64,000 bases of DNA from Diplonema japonicum (taxonomy: Eukaryota > Euglenozoa > Diplonemea > Diplonemida > Diplonemidae): assembly GCA_964019335.1 (NCBI GenBank), contig OZ025658.1:372001-436000 (forward strand), given 5' to 3'. The translations under genes were made by a program, and so were the position numbers. Positions 9,114-20,800 of this stretch are shown piece by piece. The first letter of the stretch is position 1. The number at the start of each line of letters is the position of its first letter. The notes below the pieces were generated by a model that did no database searches, was not told where the DNA came from, and was given only the letters and a program-made list of their open reading frames with translations.

Positions 9114-11174
9114 TTACGAGTTAATCCAGTACAGGAGTTCACGCGTAGCCCGTCCTCGCTTTGCCGCAGAAATGTGGATATTGTTGAAAAAGTCATCAGT
9201 GACACGTTGAGTGTCTACATCAGTGAAGCCCTTCAGATCTGACAAATCGTCAAGTTCACTGTTGATGAAGTCAGTGAAGTCCTTTGCGAAGGGTTCGAAG
9301 AACTCCAGGAAGGGGTACCTCTCCCTCTCGTCTGCCAACTCTTCCTCACCAGATTGCGGGAGGGGTGTTGACCTAGGCGAGCACCTCCCTGAAGTGGAGC
9401 TGGTGGCAGCACCGCCTTCAGGCGGCTCACCTGGGTTATCAAACATGATGAACTGAGTGTGCTGCTGGCGTTTCCCTACCTTATGTATCAGCCCAAAACA
9501 CTCCTGGCAGAACTGCAGCCTCTCCGCAGGGCACTCCGTGCACTTCACGCAGGCCAAGTATAGTTCGCACTCGCAGCACTTGGTGCCCGCCATCTCCATC
9601 ATAGCTTGCTCGATCGCCGCCTGCTTTGCCTTCTTTCTCCGCAGCCTCTCGCGCTGGTGCTTGTCCGGCTTATTCCTCTTCTTCTTCTTCCCCTCTGTCG
9701 GCTGTGTGGGGAATTCCGTGAGCGACTGCATCTCCTCATCAGTAGGCCCCGGCCACAGCTGCGACCTTGGCAACGCAGGGGGCTGCTGGCTGTAGCCCAA
9801 GAGATTCGCGGTGACTTGCCTTAAGACACCCTCTACTTGCGGTCCCTTCATGTCCAGATTCGTGGGCGACTGCGGTGGGATGGAGGAAGGGGCGTGCGGT
9901 GCTGCACCCGACGATGCCAAGGGGTGCTCCTCGTGCGAGCCAGGAGCTGGCCACTCCACGCTGTTGGAACGGGGGGAATACGAAGCGCTGGGGCCGTAGT
10001 TGTAGGCGGGCTCACCAGCAGCCCACCCGCTCAGCCCGCCGGGTGCCTTGGGGTAGACATGGCTGCCACCACCCATCGCCATCTGCTGGTGCAGTGTGTT
10101 GTACGGGTTGTGCTGGTACATCGACGAGTTCCCTGTCCCGGGCGTCGAGGACAGCGACATCAGTGACGGCACACCACAGCCGCTGCCGAGCCCCATCCCG
10201 CACCCACTGCCTAGCCCACTACCCAGCCCACCGCTGCCCATGTCACTGCCCCTCATTGACGACCGCTCGCTGGGCCCCCCAGACACCACGCTGAGCGCCA
10301 TCTGCCCCGACAACTTTGGCACGTTCACTTGGTACGTGAAGTTCAACAGACACGGTCGCTTCAGAGCGAAGGTGAGATCGTTAGCCAAAGAGCGCGTGTG
10401 GACTTCTGTGCCGGGCGAGTGCCTGCGTGGGTTGTTGCATTAAATACTCCTCTCCAAGCCATACCCGTTCACCCAGAGCTGGAGGATGTCTGTGCTCTGC
10501 TTGTACCCGTGGGCGTGCATGGCGCACCCGTTGATGCCGACCCCGTCAAGGGACTCTTTGATGACAGCCAGGGAGAAGTTCAGCCACAATGCCGGGCGTT
10601 CCTGTGAGTGGTAGGTGTCTTGCTGCACGTGGATACCTGTGAAGGGGACTTGGTGCACCACCGCCCGCCTTCGGCGTTGAAGTCGTCCTCTGCCATGGGC
10701 GTGATGCCCTTGCGGAAGAGGCGCAGGCTGCTCACAGACTCCAGTTCCTGCACAGGGATGTGGGACCAGATTCGCATGAAGGCCTCTACAGTGTCAAAGC
10801 AACCGAGCTCGAGGAGGTTGGACTCGTCCGTCAGGACGACATCCCTCTGGGGGCCGATGTAGTCGAAGGAGAGGACCCACTCTGTCGAGAGACGCTTGCC
10901 TCGGTTGATGGCAAAGAGCTGTGTGTGTGTGTGTGTGTGTGCCCTTGTCCGTTATCTCTTTTCATACATTGATAGATGACGTGAGCGAGTTGTGCATATT
11001 AGTAATGTCATCCTCGCACTTCAGCTCCTCAGGGTCCATCCTCGTAGTGAGGTTTGCGTACATCATCTGCAGCCTGGTGCCCTGCTCTAGCTTCATCCCA
11101 TCCTTCAGCACCACCGTCTGCCCATCCTGTTTGGCGAGGCCGCTGAATTTTTTGTCAACCCCGGTCGCAGGCAT
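9114..11174 (-). CDS. eIF4E-family protein fused to a B-box-like zinc finger (four exons)
   Basis: Exons are 10968-11174, 10637-10918, 10465-10601 and 9114-10422, with introns of 49, 35 and 42 nt; the joins keep one frame of 644 residues. Residues about 70-235 form the eIF4E core: TEWVLSFDY, CFDTVEAFMRIW, LRLFRKGITPM, EDDFNAEGGRW and LQLWV follow the family order. The cap-stacking Trp of the family motif PMWED is Ala here (PMAEDD), and the first cap Trp and the FW of DTVEDFW are also changed, while the following Glu and a later Trp remain. A long Gly/Ser/Met-rich and basic linker (residues 236-490) leads to a cysteine cluster at about 491-533 (CCECELYLACVKCTEC, FCQECFGLIH, HT), typical of a B-box zinc finger. 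An in-frame TAA at 10440-10442 lies inside intron 3 and is removed by splicing. Cap binding may be weak or altered. Confidence 0.8.
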
Positions 11175-11338
11175 CTTTTTTTTTTTTCCTCTTCTTCCCT
11201 CCCCTTCTTTCCTTTTTTTTTTTTTTTTTCCTTTTTGCACAACAAAATTAGTTACGTATTTTTTGTCGGATTTAAAAAAAAAAAAAAAAAAAAAAATCGA
11301 GAAGAATTGTTTTTCCTTTTCTTCCCTTTTCGTTGCCA

Positions 11339-12263
11339 TCAAGCAAATGCAGGGACCCACCTTCCAATCTGATACCAGGGTGATGATGACACACTGTGCG
11401 CAGGGTTGGATTGTGCCTGTTTCGCGGTGACGTTGTTGTGGTGTTTGATGGCCTCTCGCATTATAATACGGTCGTAGGTCTCAGGGATGTCAAGCTCACG
11501 CTGGATGGACTTGAGGAGTGCGTTGCACTTCAGGACCAAGACCATCTCCTTGGGGATCTCCCCCATGACCTCAAGGAGACCGAGGGTCATGTCGGTGCCG
11601 GACACGTGCGGGATGAAGAGGGACTTGGACATTAGTATATTGGACAGTATTTCAGGTTTCCTCACATTCAAATTTTCACAGGCCTTTTTGACAAGGTTTT
11701 CTTGTGCGGTCCCGATCCCAGTCCAGAGCATTGCGTAGTTGTCGATGAAGTCCTGTGTGAGGTTTTGGTACAGCCCGTGGTCTAACCATTGCAACCGCCA
11801 GCCCTTGCCCTCGTCCGTTGGTTCTACGAAGATATTGGCGGGGTGCGGGTCCGCATGCAGATGTCCTTCCTTGAATATCGACCTTGCGACAACCTCAGCT
11901 ACTCGTTCTGCGATGGCCTCCTTGTCCAGCCCTAGTTCTTCGTACTTCTCCTTCTCGTCCACGTTAAACCCCTCGATGTACTGCATCGTTAGGATCTTCC
12001 TCGAACATGTTTCCCACATCACACGTGGCGCCGTCACGTCGTCCCAATCGCTGAAGGTCTCCCTGAACCTCATGCACTGCTCACCTTCTTTTATGAAATC
12101 GACTTCTTGTTCCAGAGTCTGTGTTTATTTGTGTTTTTTTACCCCCCTTTTTTTTCTCAACTTACATTTTGAAAATAACTATGTATCCAAGCAAGGTCCA
12201 CACCGAACTGCAACCCGACCGCTTTCGTCAGGTATCGGAGAATCGTTAAATCTGCTGACATCT

Positions 12264-12299
<36 letters not shown>

Positions 12300-13104
12300 T
12301 TGTGTTACGTAAGCGAGAAAAGGGGAAAAAAGACAACGTCCAAACCCCCCCTTCCCTTCCCTTCCCTTCAAAAGCACACACCATAGCTTCAATATCACGA
12401 TACTGCACTTTAACAGCGAGCTTCTCGCCGCTGTGCTTCTTCTTGGCGACGTGTACCTGTGCCAGCGACGCGGCTTTGATGGGCACAATGTTGAAATCAT
12501 CGAAGAACTCCTCGGGATGACCCGAAAGCCCTCCTAGCTCAGGCCCGCGCGTGAAACAGAAAAGCATCTCCACCATAGACATCGTGTTGGTGTGGTCCAG
12601 ACAGGGCTTCATGGCTATGCACCATTCGAGGGGAAGAACGTGGGGGAGGGTGGAGATCAACTGCCCCACCTTCACATAGATGCCACCTAGATCCAGGAGG
12701 TCTTCTAGAGTTCGTTCCGCGGCTACTTCATGACACCTTGCTCTTTGACGTGCTTGCTGTGATTCGTCAGTCAGGCTGTCGATTAGTGCGTAGTACAGGG
12801 ATAAGGACCAGGTCCTGAAGAAAACCCGCCTCAGCCTCTTCACCGCACGCAGGTAGCCATAAAAGATGTAATCGTATGCCGCCACCATCAGCAGCGTCAC
12901 GGCCAGGATGGTCATTGACATCGGGTTTAGGAATATTCTAGACAGCAACCCCACCTTCCTCACGTTTGCCTTGTTGCCTCCAAACGGGAGGCGGTTGTCA
13001 CCCTTTTTCACGGAGCTTGTTGTTGTTGTTGTTGTTGTTGAGGCCATCCATCTTCGCGATGCTGTGCTGCTCGGCAGCCTTCGCACCGTACGGAGCAACA
13101 ACAT
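11339..13104 (-). CDS. ADCK/UbiB-family atypical kinase, ADCK1-like (three exons)
   Basis: Exons are 12382-13104, 12166-12261 and 11339-12118; introns of 120 and 47 nt, the larger with a long A run. The product has 532 residues. Residues 1-20 (MLLLRTVRRLPSS...) look like a mitochondrial targeting peptide, and residues 60-85 form a hydrophobic segment. Family hallmarks are the KxGQ motif in GIYVKVGQLIST, the A-rich loop KAASLAQVH, LAVKVQY, LEQEVDFIKEGE, the catalytic HADPHPANIFV and LDHG. UbiB/ADCK proteins act at the inner mitochondrial membrane in ubiquinone and lipid homeostasis. A poly-Thr stretch near residue 24 is encoded by a GTT/ACA repeat. The assignment to the family is firm; the ADCK1 branch is a judgement. 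Confidence 0.9.
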
Positions 13105-13254
13105 TTCTTTTTTTTTTTTTTTTAATTATTACCTCCGTCCTAAGGGGATGGTGGTCTAAAGAATATGGGGGAAAGGTGGGGAGTAGAGGGGGGGGGGGGG
13201 GGGGGGGGGGGTTAACACTTTTTTTTAGTGGTATTTTTTTTTTTCTTTTTTCTC

Positions 13255-13706
13255 TTAGATTTCTTCGTTGTCAGTTTCACCATAACCCGCATCTTCACCG
13301 TAGCCCCCGTCATCGAGGTCGATGCTCATAACTGTTAGGAACTCTGTTTCGCTGAGGCCGCCGTCCTTGTCGGTGTCGCCCTGGTGGATGAACTCAGTAG
13401 CGGACTCGGAGAAGTCGTCCGGTTCAAGACGGGAGAGTTCCTCTTTCGTTTCAGCATCCATGCTGTCCATCTTTTCCTGCACGTCCATCTCCAGCCACGT
13501 CGAGAACTCAGCCTTGTCCAGAAGGCCGTCTTTGTTGGCGTCGTACTTTGCGAAAATCTCCGAAACCTCCTCGGGGGTGAACCTTTTTTTTTTTTTTTTC
13601 TTTCTTTTTGTTTTTCTTTTTTTCCCCCATACTCTGCAAAATCTTCATCCTCCCCGCGTACTGCCAACACCGCCATTATTGCCAATATTGTTGTAAGTTT
13701 CATCAT
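13255..13706 (-). CDS. secreted or ER-lumenal EF-hand protein (two exons)
   Basis: Exon 1 is 13633-13706 and exon 2 is 13255-13582, with a 50-nt intron starting GTATG and ending in an A run plus AAAAG. The 133-residue product starts with a signal peptide (MKLTTILAIMAVLAVRG). It then has two EF-hand loops, DANKDGLLDKAE and DTDKDGGLSETE, each with the expected Asp, Asn/Asp, Asp, Gly and Glu positions, and ends in an acidic tail. Two EF-hands behind a signal peptide suggest a calumenin-like or extracellular calcium-binding role. The leader has a poly(A) run directly before the ATG; MM gives two possible starts. Confidence 0.85.
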
Positions 13707-14467
13707 TTTTTTTTTTAAAACTCCCTTTTTTTTTTTTATTTACAGAAATGGGAAAAGGTAGAAATAAAGAAACAATTCTTTTTTTTTGAAGAATGGATGG
13801 GGAGAGGGGATGGGGAGGAGAAAAAAGTGGGGGGGGTACGGTGTATTGAAAAAAAAAAGAGGCGGGGTTGGGGAGGAAAAAAAATGAGCAAAAAAAAAAA
13901 AAATGAAAAACGTGTGTGGGCTATATTTTCCTCGCACGGAGTACAAAATATGGGGGTAAGGGGCGGGTAAGGGAGGGGGGGGGAAACAGAAACAATTTTG
14001 CTGGGATCAAAAAAAAGGGGGGGGAAGATTGCAAAAAAGCAACTTCTCAACCAGTAAATAAAGAGTGACGGAGGAATGGAGGAAGGAAAAAAAAAAAAAA
14101 AGAAAAGGTGAAAAAGACAGGAAAAAAGGGGAAAGGAAAAAAAAAACTTTTTTTATCCCTTCTTTTCGCGCTGCAGTTTCCTCTTTTTTTCTTTCTTTTT
14201 TTTTTTTTTTTTTTTTTTTCTCACTCTTAACCCAACTTAGCCTGGAGCCTTGACAAAAAAAAAATCGTTTAAAATTTCGATCTGCTCAGAAGGGCTGATA
14301 TAAAAAAAAAAAAGAAGAAATATTAAATACCCCTCGGAAAAAAAAAAAAAAAAAAAAAGGCTACTTCGTTGCTTCTTGGGCACATATTTCATTTGTTGCC
14401 TAGAAAAAAAGGCTTTTTTTTTAATAAAAACCAACCCAACCACCCACTCACCCCCTGTTATCCCGGG

Positions 14468-14499
<32 letters not shown>

Positions 14500-14811
14500 T
14501 GCACGAAGAAGTTTCGGGGGGATGGGGGTTTTGTTTTCCTTCTGCTCCCGGAGGGGAACGGGATTTCCATATGAAAATAAAAACAAATAAAAAGAGGGGG
14601 GCTTAAATAAAAAAAAAAAAGGTACAAGACATTGAATAAAAGAAAACCCCAAAAGAAAAAAAAAATTCGAAAAAGAAACCCCAGAGAGAGAAAAAAAAAT
14701 ACGGAGAAGGAGGGAGGGAGAAAAGGGAGGGAGAAAGACACTAAAAAAAAAAAAAAAAAATGGGGCTTTGATTGCAAAAAATCTTTTTTTTTTTTGATTC
14801 ACCCCGTGCTC
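13707..14811. other. homopolymer-rich spacer, no supportable gene
   Basis: This 1.1-kb stretch holds runs of A, T and G. A short normal-complexity island around 14370-14400 is bounded by an AG and a T run, but no exon chain could be built. The frames are Lys/Phe repeats. Confidence 0.6.
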
Positions 14812-17800
14812 CTAACGCCTTTTGTGCGTAACATCGTGATGTCTTGTGGTAGGAGATGCGTTTCTTTGAGGGGACGCGTTACGAGAAGTTTCCTCATCAC
14901 CGTACCAGGTGGAGAGGAGGAGTTCGCGCTGCTTAGAAGGAACCTGGATATCTCTCCACGTCAATCTGCGGCCATCAGGGATGAAGAACTGGGGTGAGGT
15001 CCCCAGATGCTGGAGTTCGTAGCTGGTGAAGAGATTTGCGATGATCCACCTGGTACCATCCTTGCATGTGTCTACTTCAGAATTCACCTCCCTGATCTCG
15101 TCAAGGATCTCCAATCTAGGCAGCTGCCTCTTCTTTGCCTCCTTAGCAAAGGACGACAGAGTCTGCGGTATGTGTGCCAGCAGTTTGTACAGCTCGTACA
15201 AAGACCTCACCAAAGTCGGCCTCGACTCAAACACGAAGGACAACGCCCTCAGCTTGTGTGCAAGTGCTGTAGACTCCGTCAGCAGTGTCCTGTTCTCCAC
15301 CTGCAGCTCTCTGTTCAGCTGCGACAGTTCGTTCCACTTCCTCTCCCTCTCCTTGTAGTATGTCACCAGTTCTGTCACATCACCGATCGCCGCCTTCTTG
15401 ATCAGCTCCTGCGTCAGGATCTCGTTTTCTGCACTTGATTTACCTGTTATTTTTGTTTTGTTTTGTTGTTGTTGTTTGCAGCATACCAAGCTGGTCTGTA
15501 AGCCTCTCGATCCTGTTGTGGAGGCTGTTGTGCACGTTGCCCTTATTCAGCAAGTCTTCCTCCAACTGCGACAGCAGCCCCTTCAACTTGTCCACTTCGT
15601 AGGCCCTTTCCTTCGCCAGCTGCGACATGTTCGTTTTGTGCTCGTCGGCCAACACCCTCTCCTTCGCCTTGAGCTTGTCCTGCTGATCCCTCACGACCAC
15701 TTCGGTGTCCTTCAGCTTGTTGTTCGCTTCGTCGAGGGCTGCCTGCAGCGCCCTGAAGTAAGCAGGGGACGGGGCGGGGTACCCCAGGCCCCTCATGGTC
15801 TTGACGTCGGCGGCGCCGTGCCACTCGTCGATCTCGTTTAGCAGCTGCGCCAGACGCGACTTGTCGCTGGCAAGCAGGTCGAGCCTGTCGTCGTTCCTCG
15901 TGCTGTCAAGGGAGTCGATGCCGTCGCCGCCAAGCACGTCGTTGCGCAGCCACTTGCCACGGTTGAACACCCTGCAGAGGCTCTGGCACTCTTCCACAGG
16001 CACTTCGTCCGCAAGCAGGCCGGCGTCGACCTCCTCGCTGCCCTTCCCATGCACACCCGAGTTGAAAGCCTTCGTGAATTGATCATCCATGCCATCATCG
16101 GCGCCTGCCTGATGCAGCTCCTTGTCGCGCTGTTCCCTGCCCTTCTTGAAGGCCTCCACGTACTCCTGGCTCTCGGTGTCGGGGACGACGTTGTCCGATG
16201 CCTGCAGCCCATCAAGGAACGCCCTCCTCATATCCGCCCTGTGCAGTGCGTCCTCGTCGCTGAGGCCGTTCACAGCCGCGTACTCGGCTGGCACCACGGA
16301 ACCAATGGCCCCTTGCCTGCCCTTCAGCCACTGCGTAGTCAGCTCCTCCCTGAATGCAGCATCTTCGTCATCTAGAGCATCCTGCTTCCTGTACTGCTCA
16401 GGGAGGGGTGTTACGAGGGACGCCTTCTCACCGTCCTGGAACGCGTCGCGCAGTCTCTGGTTCTTGATCCTTGTGGCCTCGTCCATCTCCTCTTCTTCTT
16501 CCCTGCCATCAAAGGAGTTCCTCGAGGCATCGAAGTCCTGTGCGCTTCGCAGGGCGGCGTTCAGCTCCTTGAGCCTTTCCTCCTTCTCGGCGATAGTCGA
16601 ATCCAGAGCAATCGAGTTCGACGACGCGGCGATCTTGGACGCTTCCTCGAAGCCGCCCAGGTTGTCGATCAGCTGCTCGTACTCGTTGACAGTGAGCTTC
16701 AGGGTCTCGTTCTCATCAGACATACGGTCGTTGCCGTTCTTCTCCTTGCGCAGCTCGTCCCTCAGGCCCTGCAGTGTCTCCTCGAGCTCCACGGTCAGCC
16801 TGTTCATTTGGTGGTCCTTGCCCTGCTGAACAGCGGAAGGGCCCTCCTGCTGCGCCTCGTTGAGGGCTTCCTCAAGCGCCATCCTCACGTCGTCAGAGAG
16901 GTCGTTGTTTTCAAGGGCCTTCTGCACGCTAGGGATGGCCTCGCCTTCGAAACTGTCCTGCTGCAGCTTGGATTTCGAGTCGGGCGACACAGCGGCGTCC
17001 TTCGAAACCTCGTCCAGAACCCGTGCGAGGTCGGCCTCTCTGCCGTAGTACCTTGCAAGGGCATCCCTCACCTCACTCTCCGCTTCCTCAGGGAGCACGT
17101 TGGCGTCAACCACGTCGTGCACGTCAACAACATCCTCGCAGTCGATGAGGGCCTGCTTTACCTCGTCGTCCATGTCGTGGGTCTCAGCAACTTCCTTCAC
17201 TGCGTCTAGAAGTTCCTTCAGCCTACCCTCGCACGCCTTCTTGGCACGCTCGATGTTGTCCTTCTGGTACTCGGGGAGGTCTGTGGTCAGCACGTCCTCG
17301 GCAATCCTCACGTTCTTCTCGATGTTGTTGGTCTTCTTGTCCGCCAACGCCCTGCGCGCTTCCAGAGGCATGTTGGGGTCGCGTGCTGCCTCATTCACGA
17401 TAGCCTCCAGTGACTTCCTCTGCAACTGCTTCCTCTCTAGCACGGCGTTGAGCTTCTCGACAGCCTCGTCAGGGAGCTTGCCCTTCTCGATTGCGTTCCT
17501 CACAACGTCCTCAAGCTGCGCGTTGAAGTTCTCGTGCGCGGCAAGAGCAGTCGCGATCTCAGACCTGGTGGTCGGCCTGATGCCAGCGTCCTGCAGGAGG
17601 AGTCTGACGATCTCAGACACGTTCTGCTCGTTCCTCAGCTTGGCCTTGTCCCTGGATTCATCAGCGAGGTCCTCGTCGTTCTCCGCAGTGCCAACTGCGT
17701 TCAAGAGGGACTGGTTGGTTTCCTCCACAGGGAAGAGTGCCTCCTGCAGGATGTCAACCATCGAGTCCGACAGCTCGCAGGTGTCGAGTACGTCCTTCAC

Positions 17801-20800
17801 AGCCTCCCTCAGGTCCACGTTCGCGCCGTCGGTCTCCTGAAGCGCGTCGTTCAGGGCACGGCGCTGGTACTCGGGCACACCCTCGGCACGGAGCGCGTCA
17901 ATGGCGCTCTCGGTGACGGTGACTTCATCCTCGTTCAGGGCTTCCCTGAGCACCTTACGAACGTCAGCGGGGACAGTGGGGTCGTGGGCAGCCAGCCTTG
18001 CAGCGTGGTAGAGCTCCTTGGTCTTCCCAGTTGCCTCGGCAACGGAGCCATTCAGGATCTCCTGGATGTCACTCGGCATGGTGGGTGACATGGCCTGCGA
18101 CCTGGCCGCGTCAGCCAGTGTGAAGTACCCAGAGTCAGTCTCGGCAATGGCGCTGTGCAGAGCGTGGCGAGTAGCAGGGTGCACGTTCTTGTTCTTCAAC
18201 ACCTTCCTCACTTCAGCAACAATCTGATCAGCGCAGGAGTCGTTGGCAATGACAGCAACTCTCAGCTGCTTGCGAGCGTCAGCAGGCACCTTGTGGTTGT
18301 GGCTCTCCTGACGTGCAACATTGCGAAGGTTAGCCGCTTTGTTGTCGGCTTTGACGAGGGCACCGTGGAGGAGGCGCCTGGTATCAAGTTCGGCTTCGTT
18401 ACCTGCAAGCAACTCCCTGATCTTAGAAGTCACAGCCTGAGGGTTCTCACGGTCAAGACCATCGAAGACCTCCTGGTGGGGGGCAAGCTTGTCTTCGTTA
18501 CTGTCGATGGTGTCCCAGACGTCGACGGCGCGGTCAGCGTTGGTGTTCAGAGCTGTAATCAGGTCCTCACGCACCTTCTCAGGGATGTCGTCACGCTCGG
18601 TCACCATGGCAACGGCCTCTTCCAACGAGGTCACCTTGTTGTCGACACTCCTGGCAATACTCTTCAGGACCTTGCGGTCATCAGCGTTGACTTCTTCGTT
18701 CTCGCAGATGTCTGAAAGGGCAGCAGCCATGTTCGTAGCCCTCGACTCGCAGGTGATGAGGGCAGGCTCGAGGTCCTTAATGGCCTGCTCGGAGATGCCA
18801 CCCTCGGCGACGCAACCCCCGACCGTTGCACAGAGTTCACCCTGCTTGCTCTCAACAGCCGTCAGACCAGTCTTCAGGTTGTCAACAACAACACCAGGGG
18901 TGCCATCGTGGGCAATGGCGTACCTAACGGCGTCGGCGAGGAGGTCTTCCTGCGACACACCCGAGCGGTAGATGGCACTGCGAAGGTGGCGACGGGAGTC
19001 GGCGGGGAGAGTCAGGTTGTCAAGTGTGCCGCGTGCAGCATCCTCAGTGGCAGCAGTGCGACCCTGGTGCACATTGTAGGCGGTGAGCAACACCTTACGG
19101 TCCCCTGCAGGTGTGTCAGCATTCATGGACTTGACACGCACGGCAGTGGGCAGGGCGTTGCGCGGCCCGTCGACAGCGTCCGCAAGTTCCTCGAACTGCT
19201 CATCCATGACGGTTTGGGCAAGCTCATTGCCACGGTTGTCGTGACCGTCCAGGGCAAGCTGGAACTCCTCACGCACATCGTCAGGGAACGCGTGCTCAGA
19301 TGCAAGAAGCTCCCTGACAGCCTCAGGCACGTGGTGCGGTCTGCTGGGGGATGCAATTCTCTCGTTGAGGGCAAGCCTCTGCTCCCTGGAGAGAGCGGCA
19401 TCGTGGATGACGTTCTGCACCTGCTCGTAGAGGGCGGCAACGTTCCTGTCGTTCTCACCAGTAGCCTCCCTGAGATCCTTCTTCACGTCCTCCGCCACGT
19501 TTCCAACAGTGCTGGCCCTCCTGATAGCATTCTGCAGCCTGTCCACGTACCCGTTGGTGCTGTCGTCATCCTTGGAGTCAAGTGCCTCTTCGAACTTCTT
19601 GCGGACATCGGACGGGATGCTATCGGAGACGGATGCCTTCCTTACTGCCTTCTCAAGGTTGTTGGCGTTAGCTTCATCCACCTGATCGCAAGCGTCGATC
19701 AGCTTGGACTTGATTTCCTCGGGGAGGGATGAGTCGTTCACAGCAGCCCTGATGGTGTCGGTCGACTGCTCGGTGTTGTTAGCGAGCACGTTAGCAAGCT
19801 CCTTGCGGACGTCGTCAGGCATGTCCTCATCCATGATACCGGCCACCGCGTCGGAGAGGATCTGGTTGGCGTTCGCCGTCGGGATATGATCGCTCTTGGC
19901 AGGCGAGCTGTTGAGCATCCTGTGCTTGGACATAAGTTCCCTGAGGAAGGCAACTTCATCTTCGTCCATGTCCTCCCAGTCGGGCAGGTTCACAGCACCC
20001 TCAGGGCCGCCCTGGAACTTGTACCTGTCATTGATGCCCATCACCTTCTCCTGCTCCTTCTCTTTAAGCTCGTCCAGCGCAGGAAGTTCGGGGACGATCT
20101 CCCCACCGATGGAGATGAGACCGTGCTCCTTCCTGAAGTTTTCACGGTCGGACTCGTTCCTGTGCTTAGCAATCACGGAGAGGACCTTGTCCTTGTTCTC
20201 AGGCGACAGGTCGTCGATGTTGACCTCGCCGAGGCCAGTGACCTTCACAGTGTGCGGTGCACCCAAGATCTCAGGGTTGGCATCGTCGGAAATGAAGTTC
20301 TGTGGCTGTTGTTGTGTGTCCATGGGCATACCTGGATCATGTCCAGCTCATTCTGGTTCAGTGTGTCGGGGTCAAGCCTCACAGAGCGCTCAACACCGAA
20401 CGAGGCAATCTGCTCCCTCAGCTTGTTGAGGTCGTCCAGGGTCTGCTTGTGCTCGCTCATAACCCTCTCGTTCTCCGCCTTCAGGGCGTTGTTCTCCTTC
20501 TCCAACCTCTCAAGGAGCTCCATCATCTCCCTCCTCTTGTCGAGGTCATCGGTCATGCTCGGCCTACGCACGCTGTCTCCGTCCTCCTTGTCGGACACGT
20601 TGACATCGAACGGACAGCCGGCGATCCAACCCTGTTGTGTTCTGTTTGTTGCTACGCACTGCATACCCTTTTGTAAGCATCAACAAGCTGCCTGTTGAAA
20701 CCTTCAGAGTGACCAGAGAGCGCGTTGGGCATCTGTGCTGGTTTAATTGCTGCTGTGAAACATACCTCGCCTTGACCCAGTCCTTGAAGGAATGCATCCC

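Noticed and set aside
10440-10442. TAA taken as the end of the eIF4E gene
   Set aside because: It lies between a GTATG donor and a CGCAG acceptor; removing the 42-nt segment restores a frame that completes the eIF4E fold.
15398-20700. Long plus-strand frames opposite the giant gene (100-297 codons)
   Set aside because: They are antisense shadows of GC-rich, repeat-coding sequence; composition is atypical and they show no domain.
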